From Ruegeria sp. TM1040 (GTDB lineage: Bacteria; Pseudomonadota; Alphaproteobacteria; Rhodobacterales; Rhodobacteraceae), in NCBI RefSeq assembly GCF_000014065.1, contig NC_008043.1:687001-751000 (forward strand): a DNA stretch of 64,000 nt. Reading direction: 5' to 3'. The translations under genes and the position numbers were made by a program. The notes beneath the pieces were generated by a model that made no database searches, had not been told where the DNA came from, and worked only from the letters and a program-made list of their open reading frames with translations. This document shows, piece after piece, positions 50,812 to 59,167 of the stretch (position 1 is the first letter of the stretch; each line of letters starts with the position of its first letter).

Positions 50812-51486
50812 TCATGGTGATACATCGCGCCAGAATTGGCGGCTGTAGTCTTCGAACTCCCGCAGCTCCGCCTCGGTCGGGGTCTGCCCGGTAAAGACCT
50901 TGAGATACTCCGGTGTCATCGACAGACGGTACGCATAGCTTTCTTCTGGCTCAGCCATGTCATAGCCAAGTTGCATGTAATACAGCACCTTAGCCCGCGT
51001 GATCGCCTCCATTTCCGCGCAGCCATAGCGCGCAAACATCATCGTCAGGGCCGCAACACGCGCATCGTCCCCCGCCCGCATCCGCGCCCGCACCGGTTCC
51101 GAGCGACGGGCCCAATCGCGAATGGCAAAGTCGAGCGCGGTGTCAAAGAGGTTGGGGTTTGCGATGCAGCGAAACACATTGAGCACCGCGCCTGTGATCC
51201 GTTCCGCAGGCGCGTTGGCCTGACGGATCAACCCCGCCGTGTTGGTCTCTTCCCAGCACGTGAGCAAAGCGTCCAACAGGTCCTGGCGAGACTTGAAATA
51301 CCAATAAAACGACGAGCGTGAGACCCCCATTGCCTCCGCCAGGGCAAGGACTTTCACCCGCTCCTCGCCATCACGGATCAGCACGTCCAGCCCCATCTTG
51401 AGCCAGTCCTCACGCGTCACTTTGATATTGCCAATCAAGGGTTCGGCATCGGGGTTGTCACGATGTAACACGGGCTTTGGCGGCAT
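50812..51486 (-). CDS. TetR-family regulator of the adjacent importer operon
   Basis: A 224-residue regulator. The N-terminal helix-turn-helix (about residues 24-70, REDWLKMGLDVLIRDGEERVKVLALAEAMGVSRSSFYWYFKSRQDLLDALL) is clear, followed by a helical ligand domain. The long C-terminal domain with YMQLGYDMAEPEESYAYRLSMTPEYL recurs in regulators near amino-acid-like catabolism. It is divergent from the peptide-type ABC/CoA-transferase operon, with a 17-base palindrome between. Confidence 0.88.
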   Translation of the reverse strand: MPPKPVLHRDNPDAEPLIGNIKVTREDWLKMGLDVLIRDGEERVKVLALAEAMGVSRSSFYWYFKSRQDLLDALLTCWEETNTAGLIRQANAPAERITGAVLNVFRCIANPNLFDTALDFAIRDWARRSEPVRARMRAGDDARVAALTMMFARYGCAEMEAITRAKVLYYMQLGYDMAEPEESYAYRLSMTPEYLKVFTGQTPTEAELREFEDYSRQFWRDVSP

Positions 51487-51876
51487 TGATGTCTCTGGTT
51501 CTGGGCCGCCCTCTCAGGGGCGCAATCCCAGCACAGTGCCTTGTGCGTCCAGCCAGATCAAGCCACCCTGCCGGTGCGGGGACGCAACCTCTTCGATGCG
51601 CGGCGCAGAAGCAGTAAGTAGTGCTCGCGACTTCCTGGTCCTGCCAGTGCAGTAATGGATGCTGTCGCATGGCTGTTGCATGCCCGCTCTATGAGCGCCT
51701 CAAACGCTGCGGGCTACGCCAAACAATGACTGAAGGAACACAATTTCCCGATCACGGGGTATCGCGGTCAAATGGCATTTGACTACAAGGGCCTGACCGC
51801 GCGAAGGTAAGGCAAAAATCAGGGAGAACTCTCATCTTCATACCTGCGCAGCGACGACGTGGCTGGGCCATCTGAC
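51487..51876. other. 390-base intergenic region, TetR gene to ABC operon
   Basis: No convincing gene is seen. On the minus strand a frame ends with a plausible protein tail at about 51516 (PHRQGGLIWLDAQGTVLGLRP then stop) but has no start or recognisable domain, so at most it is a remnant. The half near the ABC operon holds the 51768-51784 palindrome. The start of the ABC ATPase has no strong ribosome site, so the leader may matter for its expression. Confidence 0.5.
51768..51784. promoter_or_regulatory. palindrome GTCAAATG-G-CATTTGAC, candidate TetR operator
   Basis: A perfect 17-base dyad, the size and symmetry usual for TetR-family operators, is 92 bases before the ATPase start and 282 bases before the TetR gene start. 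A second GGTCA/TGACC pair (51767-51771 and about 51793) widens the symmetry. Binding by the adjacent TetR protein is inferred. Confidence 0.55.
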
Positions 51877-53649
51877 ATGCGCCCCCTTTTGTCGGTCGAA
51901 AATCTCAGCATTGGCTTTGGTCGCGATGCACCTGTGGTGCAGAACGTGAATTTCGAAGTGAATCCGGGTGAAACACTGGCGCTGGTCGGTGAAAGTGGCT
52001 CTGGTAAGACCATCAGCTGCCGCGCGGTGCTGCGCATTCTGCCGCGCACTGCACGCCTGCATTCGGGTCGCATGATCCTGCGCGGCGACCAGGATGAGCT
52101 GGATCTGGCCCGCATCAGCGAGCGACAAATGCGCCATGATGTGCGCGGAAACCGCATTGCGATGATCTTTCAGGAGCCGATGCGCTCTTTGTCTCCGCTG
52201 CATCGGATCGGCAATCAGGTGGTGGAGATCATCCATCTTCACAGAAGCGTCTCTGAAGAAGCGGCCAAACGCGAGGTGCTGGAGTGTTTCGAGCGCGTTG
52301 GGTTCCCCGATCCCGAGCGCACCTGGCGCTCCTATCCGTTCGAGCTTTCGGGCGGCATGCGCCAGCGCGCAATGATCGCCATGGCCATGGTTGCCAAGCC
52401 GGATCTGCTGATCGCGGATGAACCCACAACTGCGCTTGATGTGACCACTCAGGCACAGGTTCTGGGGCTGATGAAGGATCTGCAGCGCGAGACCGGCATG
52501 GCCATGGTCCTCGTCACCCATGATCTTGGCGTGGTGGCCAATATGGCCGAGCAGGTGGTGGTGATGCACAAGGGTCGTGTCATGGAGGCAGGCCCAGCCG
52601 AACCTATCCTGCGCGCGCCCGCCCATCCCTACACCAAGGATCTTTTTGAGGCGGCGCCCAAGATCCCGCCGGCGATTTCCCCAGCGCCACAGGAGCAGCA
52701 GGATCTGATCCTCGAGCTGCGCAATGTCACCAAGACCTTTACCATGCGCTCGGGCAAAAGCTGGAGCAAGCCGACCCTCGTGCGTGCCTGTGACAGCGTT
52801 GATCTGCGACTGCCGCGGGGCAAGACCTTGGCAATTGTTGGCGAAAGCGGTTCAGGCAAGACCACAGCTGCACGCATTGCGCTCGGCGCGGAAACGGTGG
52901 ATGCGGGCGGCGAGGTGCTCTTTCGCCACGCCGCGGGGGCAGAGGCACTCGAGGTGCATGATATGGATCGCGACGCTCGCCGCGCGTTCCAGCGGCAGGC
53001 GCAGATGGTGTTTCAAGACCCCTATTCCTCGCTCAGTCCGCGCCAGCGGATCTTTGACACGCTGGCAGAGCCGCTCGAAATCCACGGCATCGGCGCGCGC
53101 GCCGATCACAAGGCCCGTGCAGCCGAGATGCTGCGCCTTGTTGGGCTGCCCGGCGATATGCTCAGCCGGTATCCGCATGCGTTTTCCGGCGGTCAGCGCC
53201 AGCGCCTCTCTATAGCCCGAGCGCTGATGCTCGACCCGGCTCTTCTGGTATGTGACGAGCCGACCTCGGCGCTGGATGTCTCGGTGCAGGAACAGATCCT
53301 GACCCTGCTGGAAGAAATCCGCGACGCGCGCCAGCTTTCCTATCTCTTTATCAGCCACGACCTTGCGGTGGTGGCCCGGATCGCCGATGAGGTCGCGGTG
53401 ATGCGGCGTGGCCTCATTGTGGAACAGGGCCCGCCCGAAGTGCTGTTTCACAACCCCAAACACCCCTACACCAAGGCACTTATTGCTGCCCAGCCGGTCC
53501 CCGATGTGGATCGCCCCATCAATCTCAAACTTGTGGCACAGGGCGCAGGCGCGCCCGAAAGCTGGCCGGAGGCCTTCCGCTTTGCCGGAGAGAATGCCCC
53601 GCCGTTGGTGCCACTGGATCCCGGACATAAGGTACGCTGTCATGTCTAA
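51877..53649 (+). CDS. ABC transporter ATPase, fused DppD-DppF type (YejF-like)
   Basis: A 590-residue protein with two complete ATPase units in one chain. The first Walker A GESGSGKT is at 38-45 and the second near 322-329. Both have intact signatures (LSGGMRQR and FSGGQRQR), Walker B with Glu ([20 protein letters not shown]) and switch His. Each ends in the oligopeptide-transporter C-terminal motif ([20 protein letters not shown]). YejF and Dpp/Opp systems import peptides or peptide-like compounds. GTG 51859, six codons upstream, is another possible start, and neither has a clear ribosome site. Its stop overlaps the binding-protein gene by eight bases. Confidence 0.9.
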   Translation: MRPLLSVENLSIGFGRDAPVVQNVNFEVNPGETLALVGESGSGKTISCRAVLRILPRTARLHSGRMILRGDQDELDLARISERQMRHDVRGNRIAMIFQEPMRSLSPLHRIGNQVVEIIHLHRSVSEEAAKREVLECFERVGFPDPERTWRSYPFELSGGMRQRAMIAMAMVAKPDLLIADEPTTALDVTTQAQVLGLMKDLQRETGMAMVLVTHDLGVVANMAEQVVVMHKGRVMEAGPAEPILRAPAHPYTKDLFEAAPKIPPAISPAPQEQQDLILELRNVTKTFTMRSGKSWSKPTLVRACDSVDLRLPRGKTLAIVGESGSGKTTAARIALGAETVDAGGEVLFRHAAGAEALEVHDMDRDARRAFQRQAQMVFQDPYSSLSPRQRIFDTLAEPLEIHGIGARADHKARAAEMLRLVGLPGDMLSRYPHAFSGGQRQRLSIARALMLDPALLVCDEPTSALDVSVQEQILTLLEEIRDARQLSYLFISHDLAVVARIADEVAVMRRGLIVEQGPPEVLFHNPKHPYTKALIAAQPVPDVDRPINLKLVAQGAGAPESWPEAFRFAGENAPPLVPLDPGHKVRCHV

Positions 53650-55561
53650 CGCCCGTCCCCTGCTTTCCTTCACCAGTGCCCTTGCCTTTCTGCTGCTGCC
53701 GCTTGCGACGGTTGCTCAACCCACCGTGCAAGAAAGCGCCTTCTGGAGCCATGAGGTCAGCGCAGGCGATCTGCCGCCCGCCGCTGAACGCATCCCCGCA
53801 GAGCCGCTGGTGGTGAACCTCGCCGCCAAGGGGCGCAGTCCGGGCATTCCCGGCGGCACGCTCAATACGATGGTCACGCGCTCCAAGGACATCCGCCAGA
53901 TGGTTGTCTACGGCTATGCGCGCCTTGTGGGATACAACGAGAACTACGAGCTCGTGCCCGATGTGCTACAAAGCTTTGAAAGCGAGGGCGATCGCAAATT
54001 CACCCTGCACCTCCGCGAGGGGCATAAATGGTCCTCTGGCGATCCTTTCACCTCGGCGGATTTTGAATACTGGTGGACACACATTGCCAACAACCGCGAG
54101 CTCAATCCCACCGGCCCGCCGGATTTTGTGCGCGTCGAGGGCGAGTTGCCGGAGGTCACTTTTCCGGATGACACCACTGTGGTTTTTGAGTGGAGCACCC
54201 CCAACCCCAGCTTCCTTCAGGTGCTGGCGCAGGCGGTGCCACCCTTCATCTACCGTCCCTCCGCCTATCTGAAACAGTTCCACAAGGACTTTGCCGACCC
54301 CGAAGCCTTGGAAGAGGAAATCGACTACGCCCGCGTCAAGAGCTGGGCCGCGCTGCACAACAAGCGCGACAATATGGACAAGTTCGACAATCCTGACCTG
54401 CCGACGCTACAGCCTTGGATCAACGCCACCGCAGGCAAGAAGATCCGCCATCAATTTGTGCGCAATCCGTACTATCATCGCATCGATGAGAACGGCGTGC
54501 AGCTCCCTTATATCGACACGGTCGAAATGGAGATTGTGTCGGGCGGGTTGGTCGCGGCAAAATCCAACGCGGGCGAGGCCGACCTGCAGGCACGTGGGCT
54601 TGATTTCAGAGACATTCCGATCTTGCGCAAAGGCGAGGCAAATGGTGACTATCGCACCGAGCTATGGTCCTCGGGCACTGCCTCGCAGATTGCGATTTAT
54701 CCGAACCTGAACGCGGCGGATGAAGTCTGGCGCGCGACCCTGCGCGATGTGCGTGTGCGCCGCGCCCTTTCGGTGGCGATCAACCGAGCAGCCATCAATA
54801 AATCGCTCTATTTCAAGCTGGCAAAGCCCGGCGCGATGACGGTTCTGGAGAAAAGCCCCTTCTTTGAGCAAGAGTTGCGGGACGCGTGGGCCCAGTATGA
54901 TCCCGATCTCGCCAACACGCTGCTGGATGAGGCAGGCCTCACGGAACGTGACGGCTACGGCATCCGCCGCCTGCCCGACGGGCGCCCGATGGAATTGGTG
55001 GTGGAAACCGCAGGCGAGCGGCAAGAGGTAGAAAATGCGCTGCAGATCATCACAGATGACTGGCGCGATGTGGGTGTAAAGCTGGTGATGCGCCCGCTCG
55101 ATCGCGACATCCTGCGCAATCGTGTGTTCTCGGGCACCACCATGGCCTCGGTCTGGTACGGCTGGGACAATGGCCTCCCACAGAGCTACACCTCCCCGGC
55201 CTATCTTGCGCCCACGGATCAGGTGTTTTTGTCCTGGCCCAAATGGGGTCAGTATTATCAAACCAGCGGCGCGGTGGGCGAAGCGCCAGATATGGCACCG
55301 GCGCAGCGTCTGATGGAGCTTCTGGACGACTGGAACAAGGCACCAGATGCCAACAAACGGGCCGAAGCCTGGCATGAGATGCTTGAAATTCACGCCGAAA
55401 ATGTCTTTGCAATTGGTCTGGTGGCAGCCGCGCCGCAGCCCGTTGTGGTCTCAAACCGTCTGCGCAATGTGCCCAAGACGGCGATCTGGGCCTGGGATCC
55501 CGGCGCACATTTTGGCGTGCACCGGATGGATGAGTTCTACTTTGAGGATGGCGAAGGCTGA
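53642..55561 (+). CDS. ABC transporter substrate-binding protein, family 5 (DppA/YejA-like)
   Basis: A 639-residue periplasmic protein with a signal peptide (LLSFTSALAFLLLPLATVAQ). It is longer than ordinary DppA (about 530) and close to YejA in length. Typical features are GGTLNTMVTRSKDIRQMVVYGYARLVGYNENYELVPDVLQSFE, YNYR-like LREGHKW and DVRVRRALSVAINRAAINK. The substrate could be peptides, opines, glycosylated or acylated compounds. The coupled CoA-transferase hints at a carboxylic acid. Confidence 0.9.
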   Translation: MSNARPLLSFTSALAFLLLPLATVAQPTVQESAFWSHEVSAGDLPPAAERIPAEPLVVNLAAKGRSPGIPGGTLNTMVTRSKDIRQMVVYGYARLVGYNENYELVPDVLQSFESEGDRKFTLHLREGHKWSSGDPFTSADFEYWWTHIANNRELNPTGPPDFVRVEGELPEVTFPDDTTVVFEWSTPNPSFLQVLAQAVPPFIYRPSAYLKQFHKDFADPEALEEEIDYARVKSWAALHNKRDNMDKFDNPDLPTLQPWINATAGKKIRHQFVRNPYYHRIDENGVQLPYIDTVEMEIVSGGLVAAKSNAGEADLQARGLDFRDIPILRKGEANGDYRTELWSSGTASQIAIYPNLNAADEVWRATLRDVRVRRALSVAINRAAINKSLYFKLAKPGAMTVLEKSPFFEQELRDAWAQYDPDLANTLLDEAGLTERDGYGIRRLPDGRPMELVVETAGERQEVENALQIITDDWRDVGVKLVMRPLDRDILRNRVFSGTTMASVWYGWDNGLPQSYTSPAYLAPTDQVFLSWPKWGQYYQTSGAVGEAPDMAPAQRLMELLDDWNKAPDANKRAEAWHEMLEIHAENVFAIGLVAAAPQPVVVSNRLRNVPKTAIWAWDPGAHFGVHRMDEFYFEDGEG

Positions 55562-56589
55562 TGGAAATTCTGCGCTACGCGCTCTATCGCTTTGGCACCA
55601 TGCTGCTGACACTCCTACTGGTGTCGGTGCTGATCTTCTGGATCATCAACTTGCCGCCTGGCGACTTCCTGTCGAACCAGATTGCTGAGCTGCGCGCCAC
55701 GGGTCAGGAGGCCGGTGTCGCCAAGGCTGAGTTCCTGCGCAAGGAATATGCGCTCGACCGCTCCCTCGCGGAGCAATATCTGATCTGGATGGGCTTCTGG
55801 CCCGGCCCTCACGGGTTTTCCGGCATGCTGCAGGGCAATTTTGGCTGGTCCTTTGAATTTGACCGCCCCGTGGCAGAGATCGTGGGCGACAGCCTTTGGC
55901 TCACGGTTCTGGTGAACCTCGCAGCGGTGCTGTTTGTCTATATCGTCGCCCTGCCCCTTGGCGTTCTGGCCGCCGCCAAGTCGCGCACGATGATCGATTA
56001 TACAGCAGCTTTTATTGGCTATTTGGGGCTTGCCACGCCGAACTTCCTGCTTGCCCTGATCCTGTTTTACTATGGGCATCAATACCTCAACCTGCCCATC
56101 GGCGGCCTGATGGCGCCAGAGTTTGAGGGCGAGCCGATGTCTTGGGAAAAGGTCAAATCCATCCTCATTCACCTGATCGTGCCCACCTTTGTGATCGGCA
56201 CCTCGGGAGCCTCCGCGATGATGCAGCGCCTGCGTGCCAACATGCTGGACGAGCTGGGCAAACCCTATGTGGAAACCGCTGTGGCCAAGGGTATGCGCCC
56301 GTCTCGAATGTTGGCAAAATATCCGCTGCGGGTGGCGTTTAACCCCTTTGTGGCCGACATCGGCAATCTGCTCCCGGCAATGGTCTCCGGCTCGGTTCTG
56401 GTCTCTGTCGTGCTGGGCCTGCAAACCATCGGGCCGGTCCTGCTGCAGGCGCTCAAGTCGCAGGACATGTTCCTGTCGGGATTCGTTTTGATGTTTGTCG
56501 CGCTTTTGACCCTCATCGGCACCATGATCTCCGACGTGCTCTTGGTGCTGCTTGATCCGCGCATCCGCTATGAGGGGCGCAAATCATGA
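55561..56589 (+). CDS. ABC transporter permease, DppB-type
   Basis: A 342-residue permease with about six helices and the EAA loop VETAVAKGMRPSRMLAKYPLRVAFNPFVADIGNLLPAM. A periplasmic stretch after the first helix contains LRKEYALDRSLAEQYLIWMGFWPGPHGFSGMLQGNFGWSF, the usual DppB pattern. Its start shares a base with the binding-protein stop. Confidence 0.92.
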   Translation: MEILRYALYRFGTMLLTLLLVSVLIFWIINLPPGDFLSNQIAELRATGQEAGVAKAEFLRKEYALDRSLAEQYLIWMGFWPGPHGFSGMLQGNFGWSFEFDRPVAEIVGDSLWLTVLVNLAAVLFVYIVALPLGVLAAAKSRTMIDYTAAFIGYLGLATPNFLLALILFYYGHQYLNLPIGGLMAPEFEGEPMSWEKVKSILIHLIVPTFVIGTSGASAMMQRLRANMLDELGKPYVETAVAKGMRPSRMLAKYPLRVAFNPFVADIGNLLPAMVSGSVLVSVVLGLQTIGPVLLQALKSQDMFLSGFVLMFVALLTLIGTMISDVLLVLLDPRIRYEGRKS

Positions 56590-57743
56590 GCGAAAAACAC
56601 CCCGACGGCCGTTTTGTGGATGATGCGCCCTATGACCCGCAGGCCTCGATCCGCGAACTGGAGCGCAAGGATCTCGACGCGCCGAACTGGGTGCTGATCT
56701 GGCGCAAGTTCAAGACCCACCGCCTGGGGTTGATCTCGGGCATATTCCTGCTGTTTTGCTATGTGATGCTGCCGTTTGTAGGCTTCATCGCGCCCTATGG
56801 CCCCAACGAGCGCAACGCCGAGCATCTCTATTCGCCACCGCAGTCCGTGAACTTCTTTCACGAGGGCGAATTCCTGGGCCCGTTTATCTATCCGCTGACT
56901 TCAGAGGCCGATCTTGAGACATTTCAATGGGTGGTGAAGCCTGATTACGACAACCCGCAACAGATCCGTTTCTTTTGCGAGGGGGCCGAATATCGACTGG
57001 CGGGTCTGATCCCTGCCAACACCCATCTCTTTTGCGCGCCCGAAGGGGCGACATTGTTTCTCTGGGGGTCAGATCGCCTGGGACGTGACATCTTCAGCCG
57101 CATTCTCTTTGGCGCGCAGCTCTCGCTCACCGTGGGTCTGATCGGCATCACGGTATCTTTTGTTCTCGGGATCTTTTTTGGCTCTGTTGCGGGGTATTTC
57201 GGCGGCAAGATCGACTGGGTCATCAACCGCGCCATCGAAATCCTGCGCAGCCTGCCCGAGCTGCCGCTCTGGCTGGCGCTTTCAGCAGCGGTCCCCTCCA
57301 CATGGTCGCCGGTGGCAGTGTTTTTCATCATTTCCATCATCCTCGGCATCCTCGACTGGCCGGGTCTTGCGCGTTCCGTCAGGGCCAAGTTCCTGAGCCT
57401 GCGCGAAGAGGAATACGTCCGCGCCGCCGAAATGATGGGCGCATCTTCAGGGCGCGTGATCAAGAAACACCTGCTGCCCAACTTCATGAGCCATCTTATC
57501 GCCTCGGCCACATTGTCGATCCCGGCAATGATCTTGGGAGAGACGGCGCTCTCGTTCCTTGGGCTCGGTCTGCGCGCCCCGGCAGTGAGCTGGGGGGTGA
57601 TGCTCAATGACGCGCAGAACCTTGCCAATATCGAGATCTACCCCTGGACCGCGATCCCAATGCTGCCGATCATCGTGGTCGTTCTGGCGTTCAACTTTCT
57701 GGGCGACGGTCTGCGCGATAGTCTGGATCCCTATCAGCAATGA
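56586..57743 (+). CDS. ABC transporter permease, DppC/YejE-type
   Basis: A 385-residue permease, longer than DppC (about 300). The extra part is a periplasmic insert of about 90 residues after the first helix (NERNAEHLYSPPQSVNFFHEGEF...GATLFLWGSDRLGRDIF), as in YejE-like proteins. The EAA loop is YVRAAEMMGASSGRVIKKHLLPNFMSHLIA. It overlaps both neighbours by four bases. Confidence 0.92.
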   Translation: MSEKHPDGRFVDDAPYDPQASIRELERKDLDAPNWVLIWRKFKTHRLGLISGIFLLFCYVMLPFVGFIAPYGPNERNAEHLYSPPQSVNFFHEGEFLGPFIYPLTSEADLETFQWVVKPDYDNPQQIRFFCEGAEYRLAGLIPANTHLFCAPEGATLFLWGSDRLGRDIFSRILFGAQLSLTVGLIGITVSFVLGIFFGSVAGYFGGKIDWVINRAIEILRSLPELPLWLALSAAVPSTWSPVAVFFIISIILGILDWPGLARSVRAKFLSLREEEYVRAAEMMGASSGRVIKKHLLPNFMSHLIASATLSIPAMILGETALSFLGLGLRAPAVSWGVMLNDAQNLANIEIYPWTAIPMLPIIVVVLAFNFLGDGLRDSLDPYQQ

Positions 57744-59095
57744 GTATGTTTGACGCCCTGCCCCCTCTGGACGCCTATCACGTCGTAGGCGAGGGTCAGC
57801 GTCCAAGCGTCTATGCGGTCTCGGAGCTTGCCAACGACTGCCTCGGCGCGGTTGGACTGGAAATGGCAAAGCTGATCGAGGTACTGGGGTTGGCCCCCGG
57901 CGCGCCCGACGTCACGGTGGACCAGCGCCTTGCCTCGCTCTGGTTTGGCTATTCCTTTCGCCCCGTGGGTTGGGAGATGCCTTCGCTTTGGGATCCGATC
58001 GCGGGGGATTATCCCTGCGCAGATGGCTGGATCCGCCTGCACACCAACCTGCCACATCACCGCGCGGCGGCCCTGTCGGTGCTCGGCTGTAATGCGGATC
58101 GCGAAGGCGTCGCCAAGGCGGTGCTGACCTGGCAGGGCGACGCGCTGGAGGCAGCGGTTGTGGGCGCAGGTGGTGTCGCGGCCGCGATGCGCAGCCGTGA
58201 AGAATGGCTGGCGCATCCACAGGGCGCGGCGGTCTGCCAAGAGCCTCTGGTGGATTGGATCAAGCCGCGCCGCGTGGTGCTGCGCGCGCGCCCGGAGGCC
58301 AGCGCAGCGCGACCTCTGATGGGGGTGCGGGTGCTCGATCTGACGCGCGTGTTGGCCGGACCGGTCAGCACCCGCACGCTGGCCGGGTTCGGGGCCGAGG
58401 TGCTGCGGATCGACCCGCCCGATTGGGACGAGCCGGGCGTGTTGCAGGACATCTCGCTGGGCAAACGCATGGCAAGGCTCAATCTGCGCACAGAGGCCGG
58501 CCGCGCCCACCTGCGCGCACTTCTGGCCGAGGCAGATGTGTTGGTGCATGGCTTCAGACCAGGCGCGCTCGACAATCTGGGGCTGGATTTGGCTACACGC
58601 GACGCGATTGCGCCCAACCGGATCGAGGTCACACTCAACGCCTATGGCTGGACTGGCCCCTGGGCAAATCGGCGCGGGTTTGACAGCCTTGTTCAGATGA
58701 GCGCCGGGATCGCTGATGCGGGGCGGGACTGGGCGGGCGCACAAAAGCCGACCCCCTTGCCGGTGCAGGCCCTCGATCACGCAACCGGCTACCTGATGGC
58801 CGCGGCGGTTTTGTCTGCGCTCTCGGCGGCAGCACGGCAAGAGCCGGTCGGGGTTGCACGCTTGTCGCTTGCCCGCACGGCAGAAGCGCTGGTCGCGATC
58901 CCGAAACGGCTATCAGGGCCGGAGATTTCAACTGCCGAGCCCTGCGACTTTGCCACGTGTGAGGAGGCGAGCGGCTGGGGGGCTGGGTTGCGTCTGAGCC
59001 CGGCGGTGAAGATCAACGGCTGCGAGATGGGTTGGGATATGCCGGCACAGCCAAGCGGCACGCATCCTCCGCAATGGAACGAGCCGCAAACCTGA
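57740..59095 (+). CDS. class III CoA-transferase family protein, circularly permuted
   Basis: A 451-residue CaiB/BaiF-family protein that would move CoA between carboxylic acids. The catalytic Asp is D315 in RRGFDSLVQMSAGI. The canonical N-terminal Rossmann block (GVRVLDLTRVLAGPVSTRTLAGFGAEVLRIDPP) begins only at residue 195, while the first 170 residues (ADGWIRLHTN... to SREEWLAHPQGAAV) correspond to the usual C-terminal part. The order is therefore permuted. It is last in the importer operon with an ATGA overlap, so the imported compound is probably activated as a CoA thioester. The donor is unknown. Confidence 0.88.
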   Translation: MSMFDALPPLDAYHVVGEGQRPSVYAVSELANDCLGAVGLEMAKLIEVLGLAPGAPDVTVDQRLASLWFGYSFRPVGWEMPSLWDPIAGDYPCADGWIRLHTNLPHHRAAALSVLGCNADREGVAKAVLTWQGDALEAAVVGAGGVAAAMRSREEWLAHPQGAAVCQEPLVDWIKPRRVVLRARPEASAARPLMGVRVLDLTRVLAGPVSTRTLAGFGAEVLRIDPPDWDEPGVLQDISLGKRMARLNLRTEAGRAHLRALLAEADVLVHGFRPGALDNLGLDLATRDAIAPNRIEVTLNAYGWTGPWANRRGFDSLVQMSAGIADAGRDWAGAQKPTPLPVQALDHATGYLMAAAVLSALSAAARQEPVGVARLSLARTAEALVAIPKRLSGPEISTAEPCDFATCEEASGWGAGLRLSPAVKINGCEMGWDMPAQPSGTHPPQWNEPQT

Positions 59096-59122
59096 CCCTA
59101 TCGTATCTGGTCTGATTGCTCT

Positions 59123-59153
59123 GGATCGTCTCAGGTCATACCCCGGACGATCC
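59123..59153. terminator. hairpin between CoA-transferase and MscS genes
   Basis: GGATCGTC (59123-59130) pairs with GACGATCC (59146-59153), with a 15-base loop, between two convergent genes. T runs are absent, so it is a moderate candidate. Confidence 0.5.
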
Positions 59154-59167
59154 AATCCCACGTCCGA

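Noticed and set aside
51458-51670. Possible remnant gene upstream of the ABC operon (minus strand)
   Set aside because: Only a short tail-like sequence before a stop is seen, without start, ribosome site or recognisable domain.
57734-58840. Open frame of 368 codons on the minus strand
   Set aside because: Antisense to the CoA-transferase gene, whose own frame has a clear family match and catalytic Asp.
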